DNA of 64,000 nt from Alloascoidea africana (Eukaryota > Ascomycota > Alloascoideomycetes > Alloascoideales > Alloascoideaceae): assembly GCA_030581615.1 (NCBI GenBank), contig JAKTTT010000048.1, forward strand, positions 88,153-152,152. Reading direction: 5' to 3'. The notes below the pieces were generated by a model. It was given only the letters and a program-made list of their open reading frames with translations. It made no database searches and was not told the DNA's origin. The translations under genes and the position numbers were made by a program. Within the stretch, counting starts at the first letter, position 1. The number at the start of each line of letters is the position of its first letter. Shown here piece by piece: positions 20,415 to 31,487 of this stretch.

Positions 20415-21221
20415 ATGTTATCATCGAAACCAACAACACCAATGAATTTAACATCACTCGCCAAGATGAATCCTATTGCAATTCCCAAGGATGACCTCAA
20501 GGGGTCCTTCCTCTTTGGAGAGTCTGTTCTCGAGGGATTCGAGACCGAGAGGAGCTTTGTAAAGCAAGAAGAGGATCTTCCTCTAGGTTTTATTGAGTCC
20601 TCGGAGTTGTTTATGAATTCTGAGATTCCAGATGCTCCTGAGTTTACACCTTCTACCGGAACCGTTTCCCCCTTGGAACTCTTACTCCCTTCCTCCGGTT
20701 CTCTCGATGCTGGAGACGCTGGCTTTGACGTGACCCCCATGTTTGGTGAGGTCGAGTTGGGAGAGGCTAATGATTGGCCTTCTCTTTTTGACGACTCGGT
20801 TCATAGTTTTGAAGCACCTACAGAAGAAACAAAATCTTCACTTACACCTGCTCCTGAGCCTGTGACTGTCAAGCCAGTCACACCAAAGTCTAGCCTGAAG
20901 AGAGCTGCTTCCGAAGTTGAAGGATTGATCACTCCCTCAGAATCACTTGAGTCCTCAAGATGCACTAAGAAAGACCATTTGGGAATCATTACCTACAACA
21001 GAAAGAAGAGAAACACTCCTCTACAGGATGTTTCGGTCCCAGAAGGTAGTGACGTCGCCGCTATCAAGCGAGCAAGAAATACAGAAGCTGCTCGTCGTTC
21101 AAGAGCAAGAAAGCTTGAGCGAATGAACCAGTTGGAAGAAAGGATTGATGCTCTCTTAGCAAGGAACTCGGAGCTTGAAGCTGAAGTGATGAGACTGAAG
21201 AAGATTGTTCAGGAGGCTTGA
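20415..21221 (+). CDS. GCN4: Gcn4 bZIP activator of amino-acid biosynthesis
   Basis: Master bZIP transcription activator of general amino-acid control, binding TGASTCA as a dimer. The 268-residue protein starts at the first in-frame ATG (20415); the frame is open 48 nt further but only with a TTG. The N-terminal two thirds are acidic and Pro/Ser-rich, with hydrophobic clusters typical of Gcn4 activation domains. The C-terminus is a bZIP: basic region IKRARNTEAARRSRARK, then a leucine zipper starting MNQLEERIDALL and ending MRLKKIV. S. cerevisiae Gcn4 is 281 residues, with the same architecture. The upstream multi-uORF leader, including a Met-Ala-Cys uORF1, argues for translational induction when eIF2 is phosphorylated. 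It is convergent with RAD30. Confidence 0.95.
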   Translation: MLSSKPTTPMNLTSLAKMNPIAIPKDDLKGSFLFGESVLEGFETERSFVKQEEDLPLGFIESSELFMNSEIPDAPEFTPSTGTVSPLELLLPSSGSLDAGDAGFDVTPMFGEVELGEANDWPSLFDDSVHSFEAPTEETKSSLTPAPEPVTVKPVTPKSSLKRAASEVEGLITPSESLESSRCTKKDHLGIITYNRKKRNTPLQDVSVPEGSDVAAIKRARNTEAARRSRARKLERMNQLEERIDALLARNSELEAEVMRLKKIVQEA

Positions 21222-21301
21222 TTTGTAATAAATTTTTGTTTTAGTATTGTGTCAGTTACATAAACCTATTAGAATGCTATGTTTTTCATTGTTCAAAGTT
21301 T

Positions 21302-23191
21302 TTAGCTCTTTTTGAAGTGGCTCAGTGTAGTTTGCCCGCGGTCTATCCTTCTTTTCTTCTGCCTGTTAGCTGGCGGTGTGTTACTCCTTTGTTTTCTGTT
21401 GGACGTAAAGTTTTGTGTCTCAACAATATCTGTCCCATTCATCTCCACCAGCAGATCCATCGCAACATGCCAGTCCTTGTGCTCCGCCAGTTTTGGCTCT
21501 GTTGTAAACTTTTCCGTGCATCGAGGACATGCCAGCATATTCTCCTCTTGTTGCTGCTTCTTTTCGTCATTGTGGAATGAGAAAGGCGGTTCTGGCATTT
21601 CCTTCACCACCTTCACAAAGCCATCCATCGACCCATTGTTTGCTAGGCCTGTAAAGTTCGATACGCCTAGAGAAAGAACCAGAATCGGGTACATTGGCGT
21701 CTTATCGGCCCAATTCTCCTCCATCTCACGAATCAGTTTGCACCCTGTTTGATACAACGTCTCTTGGAGACGATCCCTGGGCACATTGGGAAACGGACAC
21801 TGTCGAGATCGGCCTCCACCATAAGCCATCTCTGAGTTGAACCCCCGGCGATGGACCGATATCGTTTTCGGCCGCCTGCTTGACCCGGTCTCTTCCTCCA
21901 ACTCCACTACCCGTTGGTACAGGTCTGCAGCAAAGACTTTGAGCCAGGGCTCCGCATCCCGAGAACTTTTCACAGACTCACGCCTAAAGTTCTTGACAGA
22001 AATCATTGTTTTGATCTCCGTCCGCGTTTTCAACTCTGTGTACTCCTGGCCCCGTACCAGATTATAAAGCCGCTTTGCAAGAGCCCTATCGTTGTTCAAG
22101 ATCCGCTCCATATCTGTCAGCGAAAAGCTCATCAAGTGCTCAAACGAAGCCTTGTGAGAATCATTATCATTGTCCCCCGATTGGAGATTAAATGCCTCCT
22201 TCACCATGCGTCCCGTTTTCCCTCCCATGCTCCACAGATCAGTGACATCGTGTTTCGATAGCATCACTGGTATTGCTGATGTCCGTAGGATGGTCTGATT
22301 ATCTGGCTTGTTTTCCCCACATGCCAGCTTTGCGAGAATCTTGTTCCTCGCAATTCCCGCGGATGTTGTGTACCCCAATCGAGCCTCGATCTGTTTGCGG
22401 ATTTCAAAGGCTATAGAGGCCCCAATCATTATGAAAATGTCGTCCCAGTCCTGGACAATGTGCTCGTTACCATCCAGGCTAGGCACCACAACGCCGTTGG
22501 ACTGTGTGAACCACGGCCGGCCCTCCAATTCATCTGAACCTGGCACAGGGGGCAGCATTCTACTGCTGCTCTCGTCGTCCCGTGTAGTATTGTTCGTGTC
22601 AACCGCAGCTCTCAGCTGTGGAAATTCGTCCTGTGCCTTTCTGTAAACTAGTCGCCCAAAATCCAAAAAGCTCTCATCCACACTAGCTTTCTCCACAACA
22701 TCACAAGACTCTTGAAAAATCCTCATAATCTTTCTGCTCTCTCGTCGGTATGGGTCCAGGGAAACCTTGTGGTCCTCAGGACTAGGCATATTCTGGCCCT
22801 TGGAGTCCTTCGGTCCTGTGAAATAAGTCCAGAACGATTCGCCCCTTTTGTAAACAGCAGTGTGCGCTGCGATCAGACCAGGACATTTGAGTCTGGCAGT
22901 CTGAAGGGTATCCATCCGGCTTATGCCATACTTGCGAGCAGCGTACGAAACCGCAATTAGCGAGTTCCACTGAACACAGACAACTGGGTCATCCCGCGAC
23001 AACCCCAGCCTGATCTGCTCCGCCTGGGCGAAGAACGCATTGATGTCAATGTGCGCAATCACTGCCAGCGGCGTCCGAGATGACCTCTGTTGGCTGTTCA
23101 GAGCTCGAAACTCGCTGACGGAGAACTTGGTCATCCCGGGGCGATGAAAGCAAAATGTACACGGTTTCTGCTCTCCAGTCGCGCTCTTCAT
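21302..23191 (-). CDS. RAD30: DNA polymerase eta
   Basis: Y-family translesion polymerase that copies past UV photoproducts. It is a single ORF. The palm motif IAHIDINAFFAQAEQ carries the metal Asp and is followed by VVCVQWNSLIAVSYAARKYG and the second acidic motif VDESFLDFG. The little-finger region is divergent. Near the C-terminus CPRCTEKFTTEPKLAEHKDWH shows CxxC..HxxxH spacing of the UBZ ubiquitin-binding finger. The last residues, QTTLSHFKKS, resemble a PCNA-interacting box that lacks the second aromatic residue. The ORF start is 23191 (629 residues). By homology to MSKF-type starts the in-frame ATG at 23134 (MTKFSVSEF) is equally likely and would give 610 residues. Confidence 0.95.
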   Translation of the reverse strand: MKSATGEQKPCTFCFHRPGMTKFSVSEFRALNSQQRSSRTPLAVIAHIDINAFFAQAEQIRLGLSRDDPVVCVQWNSLIAVSYAARKYGISRMDTLQTARLKCPGLIAAHTAVYKRGESFWTYFTGPKDSKGQNMPSPEDHKVSLDPYRRESRKIMRIFQESCDVVEKASVDESFLDFGRLVYRKAQDEFPQLRAAVDTNNTTRDDESSSRMLPPVPGSDELEGRPWFTQSNGVVVPSLDGNEHIVQDWDDIFIMIGASIAFEIRKQIEARLGYTTSAGIARNKILAKLACGENKPDNQTILRTSAIPVMLSKHDVTDLWSMGGKTGRMVKEAFNLQSGDNDNDSHKASFEHLMSFSLTDMERILNNDRALAKRLYNLVRGQEYTELKTRTEIKTMISVKNFRRESVKSSRDAEPWLKVFAADLYQRVVELEEETGSSRRPKTISVHRRGFNSEMAYGGGRSRQCPFPNVPRDRLQETLYQTGCKLIREMEENWADKTPMYPILVLSLGVSNFTGLANNGSMDGFVKVVKEMPEPPFSFHNDEKKQQQEENMLACPRCTEKFTTEPKLAEHKDWHVAMDLLVEMNGTDIVETQNFTSNRKQRSNTPPANRQKKRRIDRGQTTLSHFKKS

Positions 23192-23441
23192 CTATTTTTT
23201 TTTTGGCGCCACTTTCGCGTGCTTCACTCCGGGTAATCTGAATGTTTGGTGAAGATGAAATGGCAGTTCTGGAACGTCTCCCCAGAGTGTTTAATTATTT
23301 CATGGATATGATCCCTTATCTCATACAAACCTGATGTCTGTAGTGTTGGGCAATTCGTAAAAAAATGGGATATAAGAAGATCAAAATGCCCTCTACAATC
23401 CTCATCTTAACTGTCTGTATCTGATCAAACTATAAGAAATA

Positions 23442-23717
23442 ATGGGTGAAGCTGATTCCTTTTACGGTGCACAAACAAGAGCTGCAGCTCCTGCTCAATC
23501 CAACTCCCAACAACAATGCCAGCAAGGAGACATCCAAGCCCAAGAGGGTGAGCGCGGAATTGGCGGTGCCATTGTTGGAGGTGTTGCCGGTGGACTCCTA
23601 GGCAAGCTGACTGGACATACCAAGTCTGGTGCTGCGGCCGGTGCTGCTATTGGCCTTTTTGATAACAAAATCAAGGAAGGCTTTAAGAAAATGGGAAAAC
23701 GTGGAGAGGAAAAATAA
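23442..23717 (+). CDS. glycine-zipper microprotein
   Basis: A 91-residue protein. Residues 1-35 are polar and Gln-rich. Residues about 38-70 are a Gly/Ala zipper (GGAIVGGVAGGLLGKL then SGAAAGAAIGLF), the pattern of glycine-zipper membrane-inserting or oligomerising segments. The tail is basic. The start context AATAATGGG and an upstream ATATAAG element at about 23370 support expression. Similar small glycine-zipper proteins in yeasts are often stress-induced, but no specific function can be given. Confidence 0.7.
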   Translation: MGEADSFYGAQTRAAAPAQSNSQQQCQQGDIQAQEGERGIGGAIVGGVAGGLLGKLTGHTKSGAAAGAAIGLFDNKIKEGFKKMGKRGEEK

Positions 23718-23889
23718 GCGCGAAAAGTTTCTCAATCTGAATGAATTCAATGTGATGGTTCGTTCCCCTATTGGGATATGATTTTTGTTGACTATAAATT
23801 TTAAGATGTTGTTTTTGTTTTTTAAATATATATAAGGCCTTCAAAAAACATTGCTGTTTCTCTCTACTGAGAGATGATGCAATTTTTGT

Positions 23890-24410
23890 CTAGATTCTTT
23901 TACTCGCGTAAAAAAATGCAATGTAACTCTTAGGGTCATCAAAATGGATGGGATCTGGTTTTGTACTGCTTTCTTGGTCTTTAGTAATGAAAATTACTAG
24001 CCACAATTTATTCTCATGTATCGGTTTTGTCTGTTTGGTTCCTACCAGATATAGTCGAAATATGCGTCGGCGCTTGTCAAGACTGAAGTATCTGATCGCT
24101 ACAAATGTTTCAAATTCGATAAAAACTGTTTGAACAATTTCAGTAATCCAAATTTTAAATGTCTTTAAAATCAGCATCACTATCTTTTTAAATTCGAGCG
24201 ACATTTTTTTCAAACGTTACAAAGCTCACAGCTCTCTTTGACACTGGCGTGCCCAAAAGTTTCATTATTTACACATATGTATGTGGAGGTACTCTTTCTA
24301 TATGAGTCTAATATTAATTCCCGATAGAAATAAAGAGCCCTTGTTCTTCTGATCGCTGTTTGAATGTGGATGGTTCCCTGCCGAAAAGTATCGGAAAAGT
24401 ACTCCAAATT
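23890..24410 (-). pseudogene. two abutting ORFs in different frames, possible broken gene
   Basis: A 65-codon frame (24407-24210) without a clear ATG ends in a TGA that overlaps the first codon (TTG) of a second 107-codon frame (24213-23890) shifted by one. A run of seven A follows the junction. Both frames are AT-rich but have protein-like segments (for example ALYFYRELILDSYRKST and KIVMLILKTFKIWI). A single indel near 24213 would fuse them to about 170 residues. I recognise no family with confidence; a HORMA-like fold crossed my mind but is not supported. It may be a pseudogene, a sequencing indel, or chance ORFs. Confidence 0.3.
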
Positions 24411-25262
24411 TAGACGCTACAGACCCAATGGCATGTACTTGAGTTTTCTATGCTATAGCTGTTGATATAGATGCTCTCTTTAAAAGGTAATATTTCCCAT
24501 TTTTTTGCAGTTTTAAAAAAAAGGAATGATGCATCGGCAATCCACAGGTTTGATTTTGTGATTTAGTGATAAGATGGTGAAATTGGTGATTGATTGATGA
24601 TCTGAATGAGGCCTATATATTTGTGTCTTATATCCTACAAACTTTAGTTTCTTTCTTTACCATACGTAAGCACAAGAGGAACGTTATAGATGTGCTCATC
24701 GCCTAACCACTCAATTTGGCTACGAGTGACGAGACAGATTCATCCAACGTTTCAAGCTTCTACATTTGGCAGACTATAAGTTAAGCGCTGGTGCTACTCT
24801 TGGAGGGGAAAAGCTCGATACAACTTTTGTATCTGTCAATACGGTTCTGATTCTCTTAGAATTTCAATTGGATATCCAGTTCAATCCAAGGTTGAAACCA
24901 GCAAAGATATATGGTTACTGCTCTTTATGAATGCTTTTGGGGGCATCAATTCTAGTGTTTGGTGGAAGTTACTTGTCATCCTGACTGGATCATAATTTAC
25001 CAAGTATTCCAATAAGGAGATAATTCACGATTTGTGTGACCTCTGTGCTATCACTATTAAGATAATCAGAATTTGTATGACTATACTGAATCTTCAGCTG
25101 GATAGAAGACACAAAAGTCGACACTGTATGCTTGCCTTGTCCAAGAGTTGCTCAAGCGCTTAATGTGTCAGCTTGAAGCTTGGCTTTAACCCGTCCTGCC
25201 ATTCGTAACCAACTTGAGTGGTTTAACCATTTTGCGTGTTTTCAGAAAGAGCAGTCTGTAAC

Positions 25263-25402
25263 TGCTATAATGAGATCTCATCACACATGAAGACTGTATC
25301 TCACTACGTTTGGTATACAAGCCAGCCTCTTGCCAACCTCCTTTGTTGTTATCTAAATAATCCATTCTCTCATTTGTAATAGATCAAGCTTTATACAGAC
25401 TA
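25263..25402. repeat. degenerate direct repeat, copy A
   Basis: About 140 bp resembling 25930-26062. The best-conserved core is TTCTCTCATTTGTAATAGAT followed by CAAGCTTTA, with a shared TGGTATAC block and CAGCCTCTT-like segment upstream. It lies in the gene-poor stretch 24411-26493, which has no convincing gene; a 71-codon open frame without an early ATG on the plus strand near 24773-24994 is the only coding-like piece. Confidence 0.6.
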
Positions 25403-25929
25403 CTTTTCCGGATAAACCTCCTAACAAACTAGATTCTGTCATCTAGCAAGTATAAATGGAAGTCAACATGAAAAAGAACAGATCAAATGAAGCAATTATT
25501 GCCATGATAATGAAAAGTTGCTAGTATATGTTATGTCTCTGGAGTTTTTTATATCTTCTAGATACCTGATTATACCTCCAAGATGTTTCCCTGAGTTATT
25601 GATTGTGAAGCATTACCACTGTCCACGGGTAGGTATACAAACTGTGGGCTTTAAAGTGAAAAATAATAGAAGTAGTGCTTTTAATACTTAATGACATGAT
25701 AAAGATAAGTTTGTAAAGAAATACTTGACATGGATCATTGTAGATTAAATAAAGAGTTGAACAGATTTCTATTTCTTACTTCCTTCATTGTTTAGTTCCA
25801 ATTACATGTTACTGTTCTAGTGTTTTCACCAACTGGTCGAAAGAAAACTAGTTTCAAAAAAATTGGCAAAACAAAAAATTCAAAAGACGACAAGGTAAAA
25901 GAAAGAACACTAACAATAACTCAAGTAGC

Positions 25930-26062
25930 GTTATAGTGAGATAGATGGCTTAACACATATAAGGACTGACTTGCTAGTATTGGTATACGAGCAAGCCTCT
26001 TACCAGCCTCATTTAAATAGTCTATTCTCTCATTTGTAATAGATCAAGCTTTAAACCGACTA
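25930..26062. repeat. degenerate direct repeat, copy B
   Basis: Second copy of the repeat at 25263-25402, about 665 bp away in the same orientation, with a 9-bp deletion and scattered substitutions. It could be a relic of a mobile element end or a segmental duplication; no terminal inverted repeats or target duplications are evident. Confidence 0.6.
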
Positions 26063-26493
26063 TTATTGTGAAATACCCATTCCCATTCCCATTGGATGGG
26101 CACTAATACAATCTGTGCCATCTTACAATCGATTCTCCTACGAAAATCCAGCAAACTTGTGATAAGGTTGAAAGCGTTTCTGAATCATAAGTACGGAGAT
26201 TTTGAAAGCCAGCGATGAGTTTCTTGGAAGCGTCTATTGTGGTCTTTTCAAGAAATATTAGAACGAAACGATCCACACAAACTGGCAATTTCTGTAACTA
26301 CTTTATATATCCAAGCAAATTGCATTTTTATTAGTCTATACTAAATCATTAGAATCTCCATATCGTTCAAAGGAAATAAACATATCAAAACAAACAAGCA
26401 TACGATGCTCAAACTCAACCGTCCTGGAAAATCAGCATCTTATTTGCAAATTATTTAACAAAGACAATCTTACCCCTTTATTAGCACATTTGG

Positions 26494-29400
26494 CTAAAAT
26501 ACACCCAATGCATCCGAACCATCATCAATATAAAAATCATTCGTAACCAATTGAACAACAAGCTGTCTATCAGGAGCCAGAGGATGGGAGAGGCAAACCT
26601 TCACTTTATGATCAGAATCATCTAAAATCTTTATGTTTTTGCCCGTGATTATTTGTTTAACTGACCCAACCGTCGGAAATAGAAGTTTATCATTTATCAT
26701 CTTTAGGTTTGATTGGTAATTGTGCCCTCCTGAGGATTTCAATTTCATTCTTTCTATTTTCCTCACCTCCAGAATGTCATCTCCAGCGACTATCAAAAAG
26801 CCGTCTTGATAAGCAACGGATTTTGCCTTTGCACTTAAATAAGTAATCATCAATGGCCTGGAAATTAAACCAATATTGTTGCAGAAAATGGCAAACTCGT
26901 CATAACATAACAAAAATTCTCCATTTGAATTGTTCTCAGATAGTTTAAACATTCCTAATGGGCGGCACCCAATTGAAGACGTTGCTGATGAGCTCAACTT
27001 CTTTCTAACGTACTCAAAACTAAAGTCCTTAGTGTTTTGAATTCTCTTCTTCTCCTCCATGGTAGTGTAGTTTACCATATCCGGTATACTCTGCGGCTGC
27101 AACACTTGCAGAGACATGACTTCAAATCCTTTATTACTGTGAACAGCAAACGTTTGGTTGAAAATCGTCATGTCATAACAGTCGCATTGAACATAAAACT
27201 TTTGGCCAAATCTGAAATAATCTGTCTTGCCATATCTTTTAGCAACAGACTCATCAAACACAGGAATACAGACCTTAAACTTGGACGATGTGGTCACTGA
27301 CTCCTTTTTCATGTAAAATAGTGTTAAGGAATTTTTGATCACACCCATCCTGAAAAATGAAACATCATGTTTTGATATTTTCTTGCAAATAGCTGTTGCA
27401 GAAATCGCTTCATTCTTGAAACCCGCCATTACATCATCCAGCTGATAGTAAATCAAGTTTTTATCCGCAATCAAAACAACAATGTTAAAAGAAGGGAGTA
27501 TCTCGATCTGCGTTATGGACCGTAAACTAAGAGTCCTCTTCCAACCTCTGGTATCTTCAGATTCAGCAATATACAACCCACTTTGTGAACCAAGAGCAAC
27601 ATACTCTACGCCTTTAAAACTGAACGACATGGCACAATAAAGCTTTGACCAGACAATTGGTGGCTGGATCTTTATATTCTTTGGAGAGTCTGAATAGTCA
27701 TTTCCATAGCTTTGCTCAATCTGTCGAATCGCAAAATCAATAGCATTTGCTTCAACATGAAACGGCACCTTCATAGGCTTATCTTGAGATTCGTAAGCAA
27801 AAGAATAGTCGGATATCACTTTTAGTCTAAATGGTTCAAAGTTTTTGGACAAAATATCATAATTAAACTTTTTCTTCGCCTTCAAGATCATCTCTATCCA
27901 ATTGTTACGTTCGGCAACTGTTTTTGTGTGAAAGGTAAACAACTGTCCATGACGTCCTAGGTGTCGTATTTTGAAAACGTACTTGACATCAGATTCGTTG
28001 GCTCCTGAAGATCCATTTACTGAAGTATCTGAGGAGTTTGTTCTGGGTAAACTAGGGAATGCTTTTGTGACTGTTTTGGCGACTGTCACTTCATCAGACA
28101 CTTGCTCTGCAACTAGCAGGGACATTGGAATAGGCTATTACAAATATTAGAGCTTTAGCTTTCAGAGGGAAGACAAAAAAACATACCTGTTCAACAACTT
28201 TATACCGAACATTGTTGGAATCTTTTAAAATATCACAGATCAACAAGAAATTGTCGAATAGAATAAGGTAGCAAGTTGAATAGTTATTCAACATGCCTTT
28301 TCTCAAAACGTTTCCGTGATACATCATGCACCTGTTGATATCCGAGATGTTCAAATTCCTCATATCCTTGGGATCCTTAAAATGAATCTTGCTTAGCAGT
28401 GTGATGAATTCTTGCTTTTTCTCGCCTTGTTCAAAATGACTGTTTATCTTAGATGAAAGCTTCAGACATTCATTTATCGCCTTGCCCAAGAGCTCATACT
28501 GAGGGTCGGTCTCACGGGTTTTACCTTTTATTGCCTCAAGCATAATCTTGTATTGAAGTACATGGCCAATGATGCCAGTGGAAAACAATCTGTTATGGTC
28601 AAGACCAAGAGCTTTCACTCTTTTGTCTTCATCCATCATTTTAAGCCAATTGATAAAACGGCTTTCTGGTTTAGTTTTTTCTGTTTTGATATAATCAATA
28701 ACTTTGCTGAGCCCCTTGGCATATTTTAGATAGGGCTGTTCTGCTTCTTTTGCCCAATCGAGAAAAATGTCACCAACACCTTCCATGAATTTGCCTTGCA
28801 ACAGTTGCCTTTGAAGCAAGGGCTCTAATAGTTTCTTCTGGTGGAGATCTAGAATAGGAATAATGTTCCCAAAAGCGCTTTGCCAATAGCTCTTTTGGTT
28901 AGCCACCACAGCAGGAACCACCTTCTTCAAATTCTCTCCATAAACTTGTAAGAAGAGTCTATTATCTCTTAGGAAGCGCTTTTCACCTTTGATTACATCA
29001 TAGGTATGGGATTGTTTCTTTACAATATCAAGTCCCAACTCTTCAATCTCTTCTTTAGTGATTGACCAGTAAGAGACCCAGTCTTTTTCAAATTCCGAGA
29101 TGTCTGATCCAGGAAAGTCTGATTTGGTAGTAGAGTTTATTTGTTTTAATTTGAGAGGTATTGTTCTTGAGCATCTTGTACTATAACATCTTCCAGAAAT
29201 GTGAGTGCCAGTATGTGATTTGACCGCGTAGCACCCTTTTCCGGTTAAAATGGGTAACACTCCAGATATCAGCAATCCGGGATAATAAGTCAGAAGCATT
29301 GCTTCATCATCATCCTCTGCCATTGCAATTGCAGCATAATTTTCTTGTGTTTTTTGTTCTATTGATAGCGCTCCTGCATCCATTAACTCGTTCAAAATTA

Positions 29401-31069
29401 CTCTAGAAAACTGTTCTGCAATGGCATTGTTGAGTGTAGGAATGGAATGTGTGATGAGCCCTGCAATTGCCAGTTTCAACTGGAGCTTGGACGTTTCAAT
29501 TGTGTAATCCCAGATTAGTCCTAGCCATTTATAGATCCCGCTTAATGACCAAATCTCTTTACACTTTTCGTACTGTTCACTAGACAGCTTCTGCGAGTTG
29601 AAGCATTTTTTGGCCTCGGGTATCCGTGGTAAATCAAGATTGACCGACGAGACAGTGGTATATTCAGAATGGAAAGTTGATTTGCTTGTTGTTGATGACA
29701 TTGAATACGTCCTCTCGGGACGTACTGAGGGCGGTTGGAGGAAAGAAGATATGCTTGGAGTTGATCTTGAAGGGACCGCAGGCCGCAAGCGATCAAAAGA
29801 AGCCACTTTTTGCAAAGAATGATTTTGTGGTGCAAAGACATTACCTGATGTCAAATTGCTTGCGAGTGGTGGGGATTTGGGAACAGTTCTGCGTGGGGGT
29901 AATACAATTTTCTTCTTTGGCTTTATGTCCGAGTTTTCATTGTTAGTGTCCTTTTTTACATGATTGGTCTTTTCCATTGCATCCGAAAGGACATGGGAAT
30001 CGCTTTTAGCAGAACTTTGAGAACTATTGTTGGAAGAATGGGGGGAAGTTTTTGGATCGAGAGAAGTGTAAGAGGGTTCGAATTTTGGCAGAACAGGAAG
30101 CGAGATAACCTCATTATGTTTTTCGGAAAAATTATGTACGGGTCTTGAATCTTCCGGTTTGGAAGTTGAGGCAGTTAGGGAAGAGGATGCTGAAGATTTT
30201 CGAAACGAGGAAGTTTCGAGAGGAGGCAGTGATGGCAACTCCAGGTCACCAATCTGAACCGAGGTTTGATAACCATCTACAGGAGTTGGCAGTTCGTGCT
30301 TTGGATGTGTTGCATGTAGAGAGTTTGAAAATGACGATTTGTAAGAGGTTGCTGTAGATGGTATGCTGTCTGTAATAGATTTTGAACTCAAAGAACTAAT
30401 AGAATCATCGTACTTGTGCAAAGGAGAGGAATCATAATGTACAGGTTCTTCCTCCTGGAAAGACGATTGCGGTTTTATATGAGACCTTTCCTCAATCGGG
30501 GGAATAGAGGGCAAATCAAACCTGTTCAGCGGCAGTGCAACATCTTCATGAACACCTGTGGAAAGAGGAGGAGGTCGCCTTTTCATCGTTCTCCCTGACG
30601 AGGTGGTATGCGATCTGGACGTGGCGGCGGGTATCAGATTCCTTCTACTGATGGTATCGTATCTGGATCCAGGAAGTGGGATTGAATGTGTTTGATTTGG
30701 CTTTGGAGGAAGCATAGGGGGCTGACGAGGACCTATTAGCCTTGTAGAAGCTTCTCGTGCCGGCAGGGTCCGGTCATCGCGCGGGAGGGAGGCCAAATCC
30801 AGACCTAGAAACTCGCTTACCGCCCTGCTCGCTTCGTTTTGTTTCAAAAACTTTGGTGGCTTTACTGGCAATGGAGGTGGATTATTTCGTTGTATGCTGC
30901 CAAACTCTTGGATTCCACAGTTCGCGTTCGGCGCTCGGCCGTAAACATCGTGTTGCTGCCCGTTCAACGTGGCAGTCCTGGTGCTGTTCCCATTGGCATA
31001 GTGCGAGGGTCTCTCTCCATAGTAGGCCGAATAGAAGGGTCTCTGATCGTAACCATGGGGAGCAGACAT
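26494..31069 (-). CDS. ROM2: Rho1 guanine nucleotide exchange factor, Rom2 type
   Basis: RhoGEF of the cell-wall integrity pathway, loading GTP on Rho1 at the cortex. Exon 1 is 31069-28187 and exon 2 is 28134-26494. The 52-nt intron (28186-28135) has donor GTATGT, a CTAAT branch and acceptor TAG. It joins KVVEQ to PIPMSLLVAEQV inside the PH domain. The product is 1507 residues. The first ~500 are Pro/Ser-rich and disordered. A DEP-like region (about 520-650), the DH catalytic domain (about 660-870), a PH domain (about 930-1060) and a C-terminal CNH beta-propeller (about 1090-1400) follow. That order matches Rom1/Rom2. Pyruvate carboxylase lies upstream on the same strand, with a 418-bp gap (31070-31487) that must hold the promoter. 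Confidence 0.9.
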
Positions 31070-31487
31070 GATGCTGGTGGCGGTGACTGGAGGAAGTCTC
31101 TTTTCCTTGGTCTGGTGTCCGTGATAAGATGAAGATGGAGCAAAACACCCGAACTACCACCTTTCTTCTCCAGCTTTTTCTTTCAACATGAATATCGCTG
31201 GTGAAGTTAAGGGTAAGGCGAAGCAAGGATTTGGGCGTTCTTTTGGAGATTGAGAATGTTGAGGGTGAAACGAAAACTAGATTTTACCTCTCATCCTAGG
31301 AAAAGCGTAATCACACAGGAGGCGTGTTATGAAACCCCAAAATCAAATCCATTATAATGATTGTATCTTTATTGTATGTAGCACACGGAAACTTCTATCT
31401 CAATCCATAATGTAAAAGTATCCCAACAAGAAAAACACAAACAGAACAAAATCAGAACAGAACAAGTTACATGACTGTGGTTTGAAT

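Noticed and set aside
24773-24994. 71-codon open stretch without ATG in the gene desert
   Set aside because: It lacks a start, has no splice signals that extend it and no recognisable family; such stretches occur by chance in DNA of this composition.
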